A stretch of 37,350 nucleotides of DNA from Hyphococcus sp. (GTDB taxonomy: Bacteria > Pseudomonadota > Alphaproteobacteria > Caulobacterales > Parvularculaceae). The notes under the pieces were generated by a model that saw only the letters and a program-made list of their open reading frames with translations, had not been told where the DNA came from and searched no databases. Of this stretch, positions 18,288-27,074 are shown piece after piece; the stretch's first letter is position 1, and every line of letters begins with the position of its first letter. Both the position numbers and the translations under genes were made by a program. Location: assembly GCA_021776395.1 (NCBI GenBank), contig JAJFFZ010000198.1, positions 1 through 37,350 on the forward strand, given 5' to 3'.

Positions 18288-20717
18288 TTAAAACGTTTTC
18301 TTGACGCTAGCCCCCCATTCGCGCGGCCGGCTGAAGAACCCTTCCTCAGTGCCAAAACTCGTGAGCGCCGACAGGCCACTCTCGACAAAACGTTCGTCGG
18401 TGATGTTGGTCATAAAGACGGCTAGTTCCCAGCCATTGTCCGGGTCTTCAAAAGCGATGCGTGCATTAACGATGGAATGAGCGCGTTGTTTGATTGCTTG
18501 TGAATTTTGAACATTCGGGAAATTTTCGCTGCGATAGGTCCAATCACCCCGGATACTCAGATTTCCGTAATCTTGCACCGGCACGGTGTATTGGGCGCTA
18601 AGGCTGCCGGTCAGCTCCGGCGCTTTGGGTAAAGCGGCGCTAAGGCCCGGAATGCCGGCGCCGGCAATGGCGGAGGCTTCCAACCTGGTATATTCGAGGT
18701 CGATATATCCAAGACTGCCGCTAATATTGAGCCCTTCGATGGGGTGGGCTTCAATTTCGGCTTCCACGCCCCAGGCTTGCGCATCGCCGCCGTTGATGAC
18801 GATAAGCGCCAAAGCGCCAAACGCATCGGTCGCCACGCTGGTCAGCTGCAAATCTTTATAATCATAATAGAATACAGCTCCATTGAGGCGCAGCCGGTGA
18901 TCCCACCAATCGGACTTTAGACCGCCTTCTACAGAGAAAATGAACTCTGGGTCATAAGAGCCTATCGAACCATCGTTTATCGGCCGTCCGTTAAACCCGC
19001 CGGACTTAAAGCCGCGCGACGCTTTTGCATAGACCAACATATCGTCTGTCAGCTGATAATCAGCAGTGCCTTCATATGTCACCGCCGTCCAATCATCGTT
19101 GACGGTTTCCATAAAGACAATCGGCGCTAGACTAGCTACCTTGAAATGGTTCGAAAAATAATCTTTCTTCTCGTATGTCAGACGCGCGCCACCGGTGAGA
19201 CTCAGTTTATCGGTGACATCGAATGTGCCTTGGGTGAAGGCGGCATAAGACGTGATGTCAATTTCATTGAAAACATCAAAATCAAGATCTAGGGCGACAT
19301 TGATCGGATTGCCTGGCCCGCCTGGCGCCGTCGGCATCGCCAGGGGTGATCCGTCAATAGGTCCGGGCAGGGCTTCAAACGCTCCGAACAGGCCGGATGT
19401 TAACACCACATCATTGTCATCGCGGCCAAATTCGTTGAAATAAAAGCCGCCGACGACCCAATTCAGGCGATCATCGAAACTGGCGCCGATGATCTGGATT
19501 TCCTGGCTGATTTGATTTTGGTCCTGGGCCTGGTTTGTTTCGACGATCGGCAGAGGGGAGCCGTCGCCGTCACGGCCGAACAAAGCTTCCATTTCGCGGT
19601 ACGCGGTGATGGATTTAACCGTCACCGGCCCCGCATCCCATTCAGCGGTCAGATTAACGCCCCAGGCCGTCAAATTACTGTTGTTGGGACCGGTGCCGAA
19701 GCTAACATCGGGATCGCCAGAAATGTAGCGTCCGTCAAAGGGTGTGCCGGCGGGGCCGCCGATCAAAGCGTTCCAAAGGGCAATGGGCGCACCGCCCAGA
19801 GGGTCAGCATTGAGCAGCACCGTTGGCACCGATTGCTCACGCACCCGGCTGTAATCGCCAATCAGATCGAAAGTGATGTCCTCGTCCGGTACATAACGCA
19901 ACGCTATGCGTCCCGCGGCTTCGTTTTCATTGCCTGTTTTGTCGATCAATTCGCCTGTGGTGAAATCGAGCCGCCGGCCATTACCGTCACGATTCTTGGA
20001 TGAGAACGATACTTTGGCGAATAATTTGTCCTCGACAACAGGGAATTCAAATGAGCCTCGGCCATCGATACGATTAAATTTTCCAGTAATTAATTCGGCA
20101 TAGCCACCCGTTTCGCCGGTTGGTTTGGAGGAAATGATATTGACCGCACCGCCGATCGTGTTCTTCCCGAACAGCGTGCCCTGCGGCCCGCGCAAAATTT
20201 CCACCCGTTCGAGATCAAGCAGGTCCATCACCCCGCCGAGGGTTCGGGGGTGATAAACACCGTCAATATAAATTCCTACACCCGGGTCGGTGGTGAACAA
20301 AAAGTCTGTCTGACCGATACCGCGAATGTAAATTTGGGCGTTCGTGCCGCCGCCGCTGCCGCCAGCGGCTGCCGCCATGTTGACGTTGGGCGCAAACGAC
20401 CCAACTTCCATCAAATTGGTAAGGCCCCGCTCAAGTAGCGACTCGCCAGTGAATGCTGTGATCGCAATTGGCACCGTTTGCAGATTCTCTTCGCGCTTTC
20501 GCGCCGTCACGGTGATCGTGTCAACGGCCGCACTTCTAGAGCCTTGGCTCGTTGTTTCAGCGCCGGCGCCAGCTTCCTGCGCCCCGCTTTGCGATGCGGT
20601 GAGGCTTAATATGGCGGCCAACGCTGCCATGGTCGCCAGATGAACACCCTTTGCATTAATTCCCCAGCTTTGACGATGCGCCAATTCACTAGCCGCCCCA
20701 CGTCCAAATTCACTCAT
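18288..20717 (-). CDS. TonB-dependent receptor
   Basis: Start MSEFGRG at 20717 (within ORF 18288-20819); ITVTARKREENLQTVPIAITAFTGE plug/TonB-box region, GPQGTLFGKNTIGGAVNIISSKP, C-terminal F. Confidence 0.95.
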   Translation of the reverse strand: MSEFGRGAASELAHRQSWGINAKGVHLATMAALAAILSLTASQSGAQEAGAGAETTSQGSRSAAVDTITVTARKREENLQTVPIAITAFTGESLLERGLTNLMEVGSFAPNVNMAAAAGGSGGGTNAQIYIRGIGQTDFLFTTDPGVGIYIDGVYHPRTLGGVMDLLDLERVEILRGPQGTLFGKNTIGGAVNIISSKPTGETGGYAELITGKFNRIDGRGSFEFPVVEDKLFAKVSFSSKNRDGNGRRLDFTTGELIDKTGNENEAAGRIALRYVPDEDITFDLIGDYSRVREQSVPTVLLNADPLGGAPIALWNALIGGPAGTPFDGRYISGDPDVSFGTGPNNSNLTAWGVNLTAEWDAGPVTVKSITAYREMEALFGRDGDGSPLPIVETNQAQDQNQISQEIQIIGASFDDRLNWVVGGFYFNEFGRDDNDVVLTSGLFGAFEALPGPIDGSPLAMPTAPGGPGNPINVALDLDFDVFNEIDITSYAAFTQGTFDVTDKLSLTGGARLTYEKKDYFSNHFKVASLAPIVFMETVNDDWTAVTYEGTADYQLTDDMLVYAKASRGFKSGGFNGRPINDGSIGSYDPEFIFSVEGGLKSDWWDHRLRLNGAVFYYDYKDLQLTSVATDAFGALALIVINGGDAQAWGVEAEIEAHPIEGLNISGSLGYIDLEYTRLEASAIAGAGIPGLSAALPKAPELTGSLSAQYTVPVQDYGNLSIRGDWTYRSENFPNVQNSQAIKQRAHSIVNARIAFEDPDNGWELAVFMTNITDERFVESGLSALTSFGTEEGFFSRPREWGASVKKTF

Positions 20718-20790
20718 GACGCACTCCCTGTTTGCGTTTTGCTTTTTGATCCCCATGGTCAAAGCCACACGCCATTTGGCCAAAATGCCG

Positions 20791-20811
20791 CAGGCGCCGC
20801 TATAGCGGAAA
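20791..20811 (-). promoter_or_regulatory. Shared cluster motif, site 3 (TTTCCGCTATAGCGGCGCCTG on - strand)
   Basis: First 10 nt identical to sites 1 and 2; contains perfect 12-bp palindrome CCGCTATAGCGG (20797-20808); upstream of the TonB receptor. Confidence 0.65.
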
Positions 20812-21001
20812 CCACTCAAATTCCAATGGTGCGGGCTTTCCTCAGCGTGGAGGAGTAGGTATTACATCGCTCGCTTGCCGTGAGGTATCGTGTTTTTCTT
20901 CCAACATCAGCCTTAAACGCGCGACGGGCAAGTCAACTGGCGGCGTCACCAAAGATAAACGCTTGTAATTTCGCATTCGGCCTCGGAAACCTTCGCGCTC
21001 G

Positions 21002-21241
21002 TCACTTCATCAAAATGCGAAAGCCTCGTTTGCAAGTCCAATTGGCGCCAGTGATGTCGAGGGCTGCGTTTTCTGGAATGACGACTTTCAGGCATGCATT
21101 GGCGGCGAGGCCCTTTTTGTAGCCGCGACTGCATTGCCAGCCATCGCTAAAGCACAACGCCGTCGCATTGGCGGGAACGCTCTGCGCCGTGGTAGGTGTC
21201 AGGGCGGCAATCACCAGCCCCGCTGCTATTAGAATGATCAA
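21002..21241 (-). CDS. Small secreted cysteine-containing protein
   Basis: Signal peptide MIILIAAGLVIAALTPTTAQS; internal repeat WQCSRGY / WTCKRGF. Confidence 0.55.
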   Translation of the reverse strand: MIILIAAGLVIAALTPTTAQSVPANATALCFSDGWQCSRGYKKGLAANACLKVVIPENAALDITGANWTCKRGFRILMK

Positions 21242-21831
21242 TCATCGGGCCATGATCCCCCGCTTTATTCGTGACCTTTCATTGGCGCTGTCACCCTGGA
21301 AAAGCGTAAACATCGCCAATTCGGCTGATCGTTCTTCAGCGCCGCGCTATTAGAGCGGCGTTCAGTTTCTCGAATCAACGACCGCGTGCGAACGCTTATC
21401 AGGCGTGCGAATAAGCGGCGCGATAACTGCTTTGGTCCGTCGATAGGTTCTCTCTTTTACGCCTCAGGGATTCATTTGATTGTCTTCACTGGCAAATGCA
21501 AAACGCCTTCTCCGCCAGCCACTGTGTCATCGTTTTAGCGCGAATTGCGCCACCCGTCTCCGCATCATTGCTTGCCGCAAGACAACCAACCCCGGCCTTT
21601 TTATGCGCGAAACTGAACGCCGGCCGCGCCGCCTGAAACCAGCGTTGACAGATTTTTTCCTCTGGCCGGACAAGTGTCCGACGCATTCATCGCCAAGCAA
21701 AAAATCCGCCCCCGCCGGTCCTCCGCTTTGCTTCGGCCACAAATGGTTCAGGCGTCCCGGCGCGCCGTTCCGATAATTTCGCGTCAGGCCGTGGGTATGG
21801 TTCTCCGGCGGCAAAAAATGGAGACGATAAG

Positions 21832-22161
21832 ATGGCTCAATCACTTGGAACCGTAACCAAACGCGAGACCGGCGGATTTGAAGGCACGCTCGCGATGATG
21901 ACCCTCACAACCCGGATCACCATCGTGCCGAATGATGCGAAAGAAAACGATCGCCAGCCCGATTTCCGCATCTACGCAGCGCGCGGCGGCGAAATCGGCG
22001 GCGGCTGGAACCGTGTCGGCAAGAATTCCGGCAAGGCATATGTCTCGCTCACTTTCGCTCATCCCGCATTCGGTCCAGCAAAGCTGTTCGCCAATTTGGC
22101 GAGGACCGCGGGCCAAGACAACGACAATGTTCTCGCGATCCTGTGGAACCCGCATAACTGA
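21832..22161 (+). CDS. DUF736 family protein
   Basis: NDRQPDFRIYAARGGEIGGGWNRVGKNSGKAYVSLTFAHPAFGPAKLFANL; conserved DUF736 pattern of conjugative elements. Confidence 0.88.
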   Translation: MAQSLGTVTKRETGGFEGTLAMMTLTTRITIVPNDAKENDRQPDFRIYAARGGEIGGGWNRVGKNSGKAYVSLTFAHPAFGPAKLFANLARTAGQDNDNVLAILWNPHN

Positions 22162-22182
22162 CCCGCGTTTCAATACCACGAT

Positions 22183-22216
22183 GCCCGCGCGAGATTTTTC
22201 TCGTGCGGGCTTTCTT
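22183..22216 (+). terminator. Rho-independent-like terminator after DUF736 gene
   Basis: GCCCGCGCGAGA-tttt-TCTCGTGCGGGC 12-bp stem (one G-T), then TTTCTT. Confidence 0.7.
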
Positions 22217-22395
22217 TGCGAGCGGGAATTCGCCGCGACGTTAACAGTAAAACTCGATCGCGGCAGAAGAGCGGCGTAAGTTTTCTGTAAGAAATCATCA
22301 GATGCAGCTGCAATTATTTGCCGAAGGTGAAACTGTTTTTGGTTAATGGCGCCAATAAGTTGGCGGGACTTGCTCTTTCTCACATCAAACTGTAT

Positions 22396-22427
22396 AAAAA
22401 CTATGGTTTAGTTATAAAAAAACTATG
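22396..22427. promoter_or_regulatory. Paired direct repeat AAAAACTATG, 22 bp apart
   Basis: AAAAACTATG at 22396-22405 and 22418-22427 in an AT-rich promoter-like region upstream of the HTH gene. Confidence 0.5.
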
Positions 22428-22448
22428 ATATAATTATGTGCTGACCAT

Positions 22449-22751
22449 ATGGAGGGGTTTTCGGCGGCTGCAAGAAGGGCTGGTCGCCGCTCAACATGGG
22501 GGATTGAGGTGGGTGAGTGTCGCGTAACGACGCCCAAGATTGAAAGTCCGTATCTGACGGTTGCGGAAGCCGCAGCTTATTTGCGTATTTCGGTGCGAAC
22601 GCTTGAATCTTCCCGGCAACAGAAAATCGGGCCCGCCTATCACAAGCATGGGGGCCGTGTTGTTTACCTCAAAGAAGATCTCGACGTCTGGTCGCGGCTA
22701 GTGCGCTTCGATTACAGCGGCGCTAGCGTCGCTGAAGAGGCGCGGCCATGA
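22449..22751 (+). CDS. Excisionase/AlpA-type helix-turn-helix protein (actual start may be internal)
   Basis: SPYLTVAEAAAYLRISVRTLESSRQQKIGPAYHKHGGRVVYLKEDLDVW. Confidence 0.82.
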   Translation: MEGFSAAARRAGRRSTWGIEVGECRVTTPKIESPYLTVAEAAAYLRISVRTLESSRQQKIGPAYHKHGGRVVYLKEDLDVWSRLVRFDYSGASVAEEARP

Positions 22752-23254
22752 AGTTAGAGGCCCGTCTTCCTCTTTTACTTGCCGCCGCAGCGATAGCGGC
22801 GCTTACTGTTGCCATTATTGTCGAATTTCCACCAAGAATTGTCTGGAATGGATCAAAAAGTGCGCCGCGCGGCGTCTATATCCTTCGCCAATTGCCGCTA
22901 GAACATGGGCGATTTGTCCTCGTAAATCCGCCGCCGGCGATGAAGAAATTCATCGAACGCCGGGGCTATCTGCCTCCGGATACGCCGCTGATCAAACGCG
23001 TGAGAGGTCTTCCCGGCGATGAGGTTTGTCGTGAGGGCGATAGGATTTTTATCAACAAAATCCATGTTGCAACGGCGTTAAAGGCCGACTCAATGGGGCG
23101 CGACATGCCTCACTGGTCTGGCTGTTTTACGCTTCAGGAAGACGAGATTTTTCTTCTCAATGAGCATGAAAAGTCCCTCGATGGACGATATTTCAGGACT
23201 GTGAAGCGCTGGCGCGTCATCGGGACCGCTTATCCCTTATGGACCAGGAAATGA
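22748..23254 (+). CDS. traF: S26 family signal peptidase / conjugal transfer protein TraF
   Basis: N-terminal TM, NGSKSAPRGVYIL (Ser region), LIKRVRGLPGDEV (Lys region), DGRYF. Confidence 0.88.
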   Translation: MKLEARLPLLLAAAAIAALTVAIIVEFPPRIVWNGSKSAPRGVYILRQLPLEHGRFVLVNPPPAMKKFIERRGYLPPDTPLIKRVRGLPGDEVCREGDRIFINKIHVATALKADSMGRDMPHWSGCFTLQEDEIFLLNEHEKSLDGRYFRTVKRWRVIGTAYPLWTRK

Positions 23255-23428
23255 CCTTGGCGGGAGTGGCGCGCATCATGGTATTTGAGAAATCGACTGT
23301 ATACGGAGGAGAGAAGACAGCGAAGGCAAGATTAAAGCAGTGGTGCAAGCACCACCTGCAAGCCTGTCTGCACATCTCGTTTTTATGCACCATAAGTGCT
23401 ATGTGTAGTGCAAAAAAGTGTAGGGCCA

Positions 23429-25402
23429 ATGGCGGGGTCTAAGGATGACTTCCGTCCACGATTGGGCCGCATGCGCGCGGCGGGCGGCGCTGCGTCAAAG
23501 CGCTATCTCGGCAAGCTCTATGCGACGATGGAAAGAACTCGCCCTGGCGTCTTCGCCAAGTGGTCTGGCGCACGGTTTACCGGCGCACGGATTGGGCGCG
23601 GGGCGGGGCTCGGCGCCGCCTTCGCATCGCGTTATCCTTTCGCGGGCTTTCGAGCCCGCCGTGTCGCCGTCAAAATTCGCTCGGTGAGATTGGGCGGCAA
23701 TGGCCTCGCAAAAGCGCAGGCCCATCTTCGATATCTGCAACGCGATGGCGCCCAAAAAGACAAGGATGGAGAGAAGATTCCAGGAAAACTCTATGGGCGT
23801 GATTGTGAGGAGATCGACGGCAAAGAGTTTTTAAAGGAAGGCAAAGGCGACCGTCATCAATTCAGGATCATCCTGTCACCCGAAGACGCGAGCGAGCTCA
23901 CCGATCTCAGTTCTTTCACGCGCGACGTCATGGCGGCGGCGGAGAAGGATTTGGGCACGAAGCTCGACTGGGTGGCGGTCAATCACTTTGATACTGACCA
24001 CCCGCATGTCCATGTTGTTTTACGTGGCAAAGCAGATGACGGAAAAGACCTTGTCATCGCCCGTAATTACATCACTCATGGCTTCCGAAAACGTGCGAGC
24101 GAGATTGCGACTCTGGAGCTCGGCCAGCGCCGCGATATCGAGATCGCCAGAAGCCGCTACGCGGAGGTTGATAAAGAACGCTTTACCAGCCTTGATCATG
24201 AGCTTGCCGTGATCGCAAAAGACGGCGCCATCGCTTTTGAAAAACCCCGCGCGCCCTATGAGCGTTTTCGCGTAAAGCTATTGATGGCGCGGTTACAGAC
24301 ATTGGAGAAAATGACTCTCGCGCGGCGAGACAAGTCCGGATGGCATTTGTCCGAGAGACATGAACCGGCGCTCAAAGCCATGGGCCGGCGCGGCGACATC
24401 ATCCGCTCCATGGCCGATGCGATAAGCGAGGGGTTTGGCCCTTTGACTTTTCGTGAGTTCGGATCAGAAACCTTGCCTGCAAAACTCATCGGCCGCATTG
24501 TGGGAATGGGCGCTGCAGATGACGCCCATGACAAACGTTTTTTGGCGCTGGGCGGCATAGACGGCAATCAATGGCATGTAGCGGTTGATATTGAGCCTGG
24601 CGCCATGCCACCGGAAAGCGCCATTGTTGAGGTAACGAGGGGCAATGCGACGCCTAAGAAATCTGATCTTGTGATTGCAGCGATCGCCGATCGCAATGAT
24701 GGTGTCTATTCGGACGATTTGCATGGCGCCACTGATCCATCCGCGAGCGCTGAATATCGCCTCGCTCATAAGCGGCGACTGGAGGCGTTACGCCGCGCCG
24801 GAATTGTTGAGCGAAAGAGCGACGGGTCATGGTTGATCCCACATGACTATCGGGAGCGCGCCAGTCAATTTGAATCTGGTCGTTCTGCGTCGCGTATCAA
24901 GGTGCTTTCCTGGGTCAGCATCGAACAGCTGCCAGAGGCGAGGGCGCAAATCTTTATCGATGATGTTTTGGAGCGCCATGAAAAGCTGGACGCCGTCGAT
25001 CATAAATTCGGCGGTGAATTGAATGCCGCTATCGCTGCTCGGCGGCGCTGGTTATTGTCGCAAGGATTGGCGAGGGAAACTGGTGATAGTTTTACCATTG
25101 ATCGAGCTAGTCTGTACGCTATAGAGCGCAAGGCGATGAATGAGACCGCTGCGATGATTGCAAAACAAAGTGGTAAGGCGTTTACGTCTGCCAATGAAGG
25201 TGAGCACGTCACCGGCGTCTATCATCGTCCGGCCGATCTGCCGTCAGGCCGGTTCGCCATCATCGAGAAATCGAAACAATTCACACTGGTTCCGTGGCGC
25301 GCAGCGCTTGAAAAACGGCGCGGCATGGAGGTCTCCGGCGTGATGAAGCACGGCGGCGTATCCTGGACCTTTGGGAAACCCCGAAGTGGGCCGGGGCGAT
25401 AA
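23429..25402 (+). CDS. VirD2-type relaxase with DUF3363-like C-terminal region
   Basis: Start MAGSKDDFRPR at 23429 (within ORF 23396-25402); HFDTDHPHVHVV relaxase His motif; RSVRLGGNGLAKAQAHLRYLQRDG. Confidence 0.93.
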   Translation: MAGSKDDFRPRLGRMRAAGGAASKRYLGKLYATMERTRPGVFAKWSGARFTGARIGRGAGLGAAFASRYPFAGFRARRVAVKIRSVRLGGNGLAKAQAHLRYLQRDGAQKDKDGEKIPGKLYGRDCEEIDGKEFLKEGKGDRHQFRIILSPEDASELTDLSSFTRDVMAAAEKDLGTKLDWVAVNHFDTDHPHVHVVLRGKADDGKDLVIARNYITHGFRKRASEIATLELGQRRDIEIARSRYAEVDKERFTSLDHELAVIAKDGAIAFEKPRAPYERFRVKLLMARLQTLEKMTLARRDKSGWHLSERHEPALKAMGRRGDIIRSMADAISEGFGPLTFREFGSETLPAKLIGRIVGMGAADDAHDKRFLALGGIDGNQWHVAVDIEPGAMPPESAIVEVTRGNATPKKSDLVIAAIADRNDGVYSDDLHGATDPSASAEYRLAHKRRLEALRRAGIVERKSDGSWLIPHDYRERASQFESGRSASRIKVLSWVSIEQLPEARAQIFIDDVLERHEKLDAVDHKFGGELNAAIAARRRWLLSQGLARETGDSFTIDRASLYAIERKAMNETAAMIAKQSGKAFTSANEGEHVTGVYHRPADLPSGRFAIIEKSKQFTLVPWRAALEKRRGMEVSGVMKHGGVSWTFGKPRSGPGR

Positions 25403-25454
25403 AGTCTCACGCTCTGCAGTTCGATGAGATCAATGCCATGTCCAAGAATACTTA

Positions 25455-26663
25455 TTATGTCTCCGGATATAAACGTGGGAAGAGCTGCTCCAATGCGTTG
25501 GTCGGAAAACGGAGGGACACAGGGCCTTTAGGCGTGTCCGAGGCCAGCAGGCCGGCATCTGTCAGATCTCCAAGAACCCGGCGCGACGTGCGCTCAGGAA
25601 GACCAGTGATACGCGACGCCTCACCGCGCTCGAACTGCCCGCGCATTAAAGCTTCTTGAAAGAGAGGTACAGATTCTGGCTTGAAGGTTTCGCTTCGATC
25701 AACCAGACGTGTGTAGCGTCCGGACAAAGTGTCGAGATCGAACAACTCGGCCATGAAGGTCACCTGGTCGATGCAAACATTTAGAAACCACAATGTGAAA
25801 TCCTGGAGCGCTGCAAGCGACAGGTTTCCGCGACCATCAAGATCACCTTGTCGAGGCGTATCGGCATGGTCCATGTATGTCTTGTAGTCTTTGCGGCTTG
25901 TCAGACCTCGCGCTAATCCCCGTGAAACCGACCACAGGCCATGAGCGCCAATGCCCGCTTTAAGCGCCATCGCATGGCTCATTAATCGGCTTACTCGTCC
26001 ATTTCCATCGGGGAATGGGTGGATGTAGTTGAAACGGTGATGCGCCGCTGGTATTGCTAAAATTTTGGCGCCAGTTCCCATACGGTCAAATCGATACCGG
26101 TTTTCAAAATATTCCATGAAGTCAGTTACGCGATGACTTGAAGGTGGTATATGACGTCCGACGGCAACGTCATGCTCAGGCTTTGAGCGCCATTCACCGA
26201 CATCCATAATAAATTCAGTATGTTCTGATTTGATCAGCAACATACTTTTAGGTGCGCCTTTGTAGAATTCACGGTGCAGATGCTTAATGAAATCGACTGA
26301 GGCCGGTTCGGGTAGCTCATCTGTACGATGCATTAGTTCGATCTCGGCTTGAATACGCACATGCGCCGCCGCTTCGATTTGAAGATTCCGGCGTTTCTCA
26401 TCCGTATCCCAATCACCGGATAACGCACGTTCAATATCGCGTGGGCGGGTATTATTCCCTTCAATTAGATTGCTGTAATAGGTGTTCATGATGCGCACGA
26501 GCCCAGATAGGTTCGCCGCAGTTTGGGGGTGTAAGCGATCTCCGAGTTTCGCGCTCTCGGCAGACAAAACAGCCACTGCGTCAGTGATATTTTCCGGTGC
26601 GTTTTCGAGCCGCGCCGGCTCTATGCGAGTGGGAGCTTCAATGATATCCTTGGCCGATGTCAT
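25455..26663 (-). CDS. fic: Fic family protein (class II) carried between relaxase and traG
   Basis: Fic motif [12 protein letters not shown]; inhibitory motif SNLIEG; C-terminal winged-helix-like region. Confidence 0.95.
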   Translation of the reverse strand: MTSAKDIIEAPTRIEPARLENAPENITDAVAVLSAESAKLGDRLHPQTAANLSGLVRIMNTYYSNLIEGNNTRPRDIERALSGDWDTDEKRRNLQIEAAAHVRIQAEIELMHRTDELPEPASVDFIKHLHREFYKGAPKSMLLIKSEHTEFIMDVGEWRSKPEHDVAVGRHIPPSSHRVTDFMEYFENRYRFDRMGTGAKILAIPAAHHRFNYIHPFPDGNGRVSRLMSHAMALKAGIGAHGLWSVSRGLARGLTSRKDYKTYMDHADTPRQGDLDGRGNLSLAALQDFTLWFLNVCIDQVTFMAELFDLDTLSGRYTRLVDRSETFKPESVPLFQEALMRGQFERGEASRITGLPERTSRRVLGDLTDAGLLASDTPKGPVSLRFPTNALEQLFPRLYPET

Positions 26664-26847
26664 GATGCCGCTTTACCTTGTAAATACCGTCTAAATTCTC
26701 TATTTTTGTTCATTTTGGCCGAAAGCTTGGCCGATCTTAGGCGGTATCGATTTGATAAAGCAATGGCCGATTTCTGCTTTTCCCAAGCAGCTGTAATATA
26801 TATGTAATTCTAAAATAATTCAGAATTTTGGCCGAATTCTTGGCCGA
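26650..26847. repeat. Iteron-like TTGGCCGA array upstream of the second fic gene
   Basis: TTGGCCGA at 26650, 26715, 26727, 26828, 26840 and ATGGCCGA at 26763; two pairs with identical 12-bp period. Confidence 0.75.
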
Positions 26848-27041
26848 TCTGCGTCCGATAGGACGTATGACCATCTATAAGGCTCGCTTTGAGGATAATC
26901 CCGAGATAGCTTGAGTGCTCATCTGAATAGTCGAATTCCCGTTACGGCCTCAAATAACCGCAATCCACCACATAGAGCTACAAGAAACCCCTTATAATCC
27001 CTAGTGACAGTTTTTGGTTTGTAAGCCGATGATCGCCCGAT

Positions 27042-27055
27042 CGAGCGCGCGCTCG
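27042..27055. promoter_or_regulatory. 14-bp perfect palindrome CGAGCGCGCGCTCG just upstream of traG
   Basis: Self-reverse-complementary; ends 19 nt before the ATG at 27075. Confidence 0.4.
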
Positions 27056-27074
27056 TGTTTAACGGGAATTGGTC

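Noticed and set aside
21340-21360. CGCCGC-N9-GCGGCG inverted repeat
   Set aside because: Common in GC-rich DNA; no supporting context
23239-23442. 67-aa ORF between traF and relaxase
   Set aside because: Composition and overlap with the relaxase start suggest noncoding; the region is better explained by repeats/oriT-like structure
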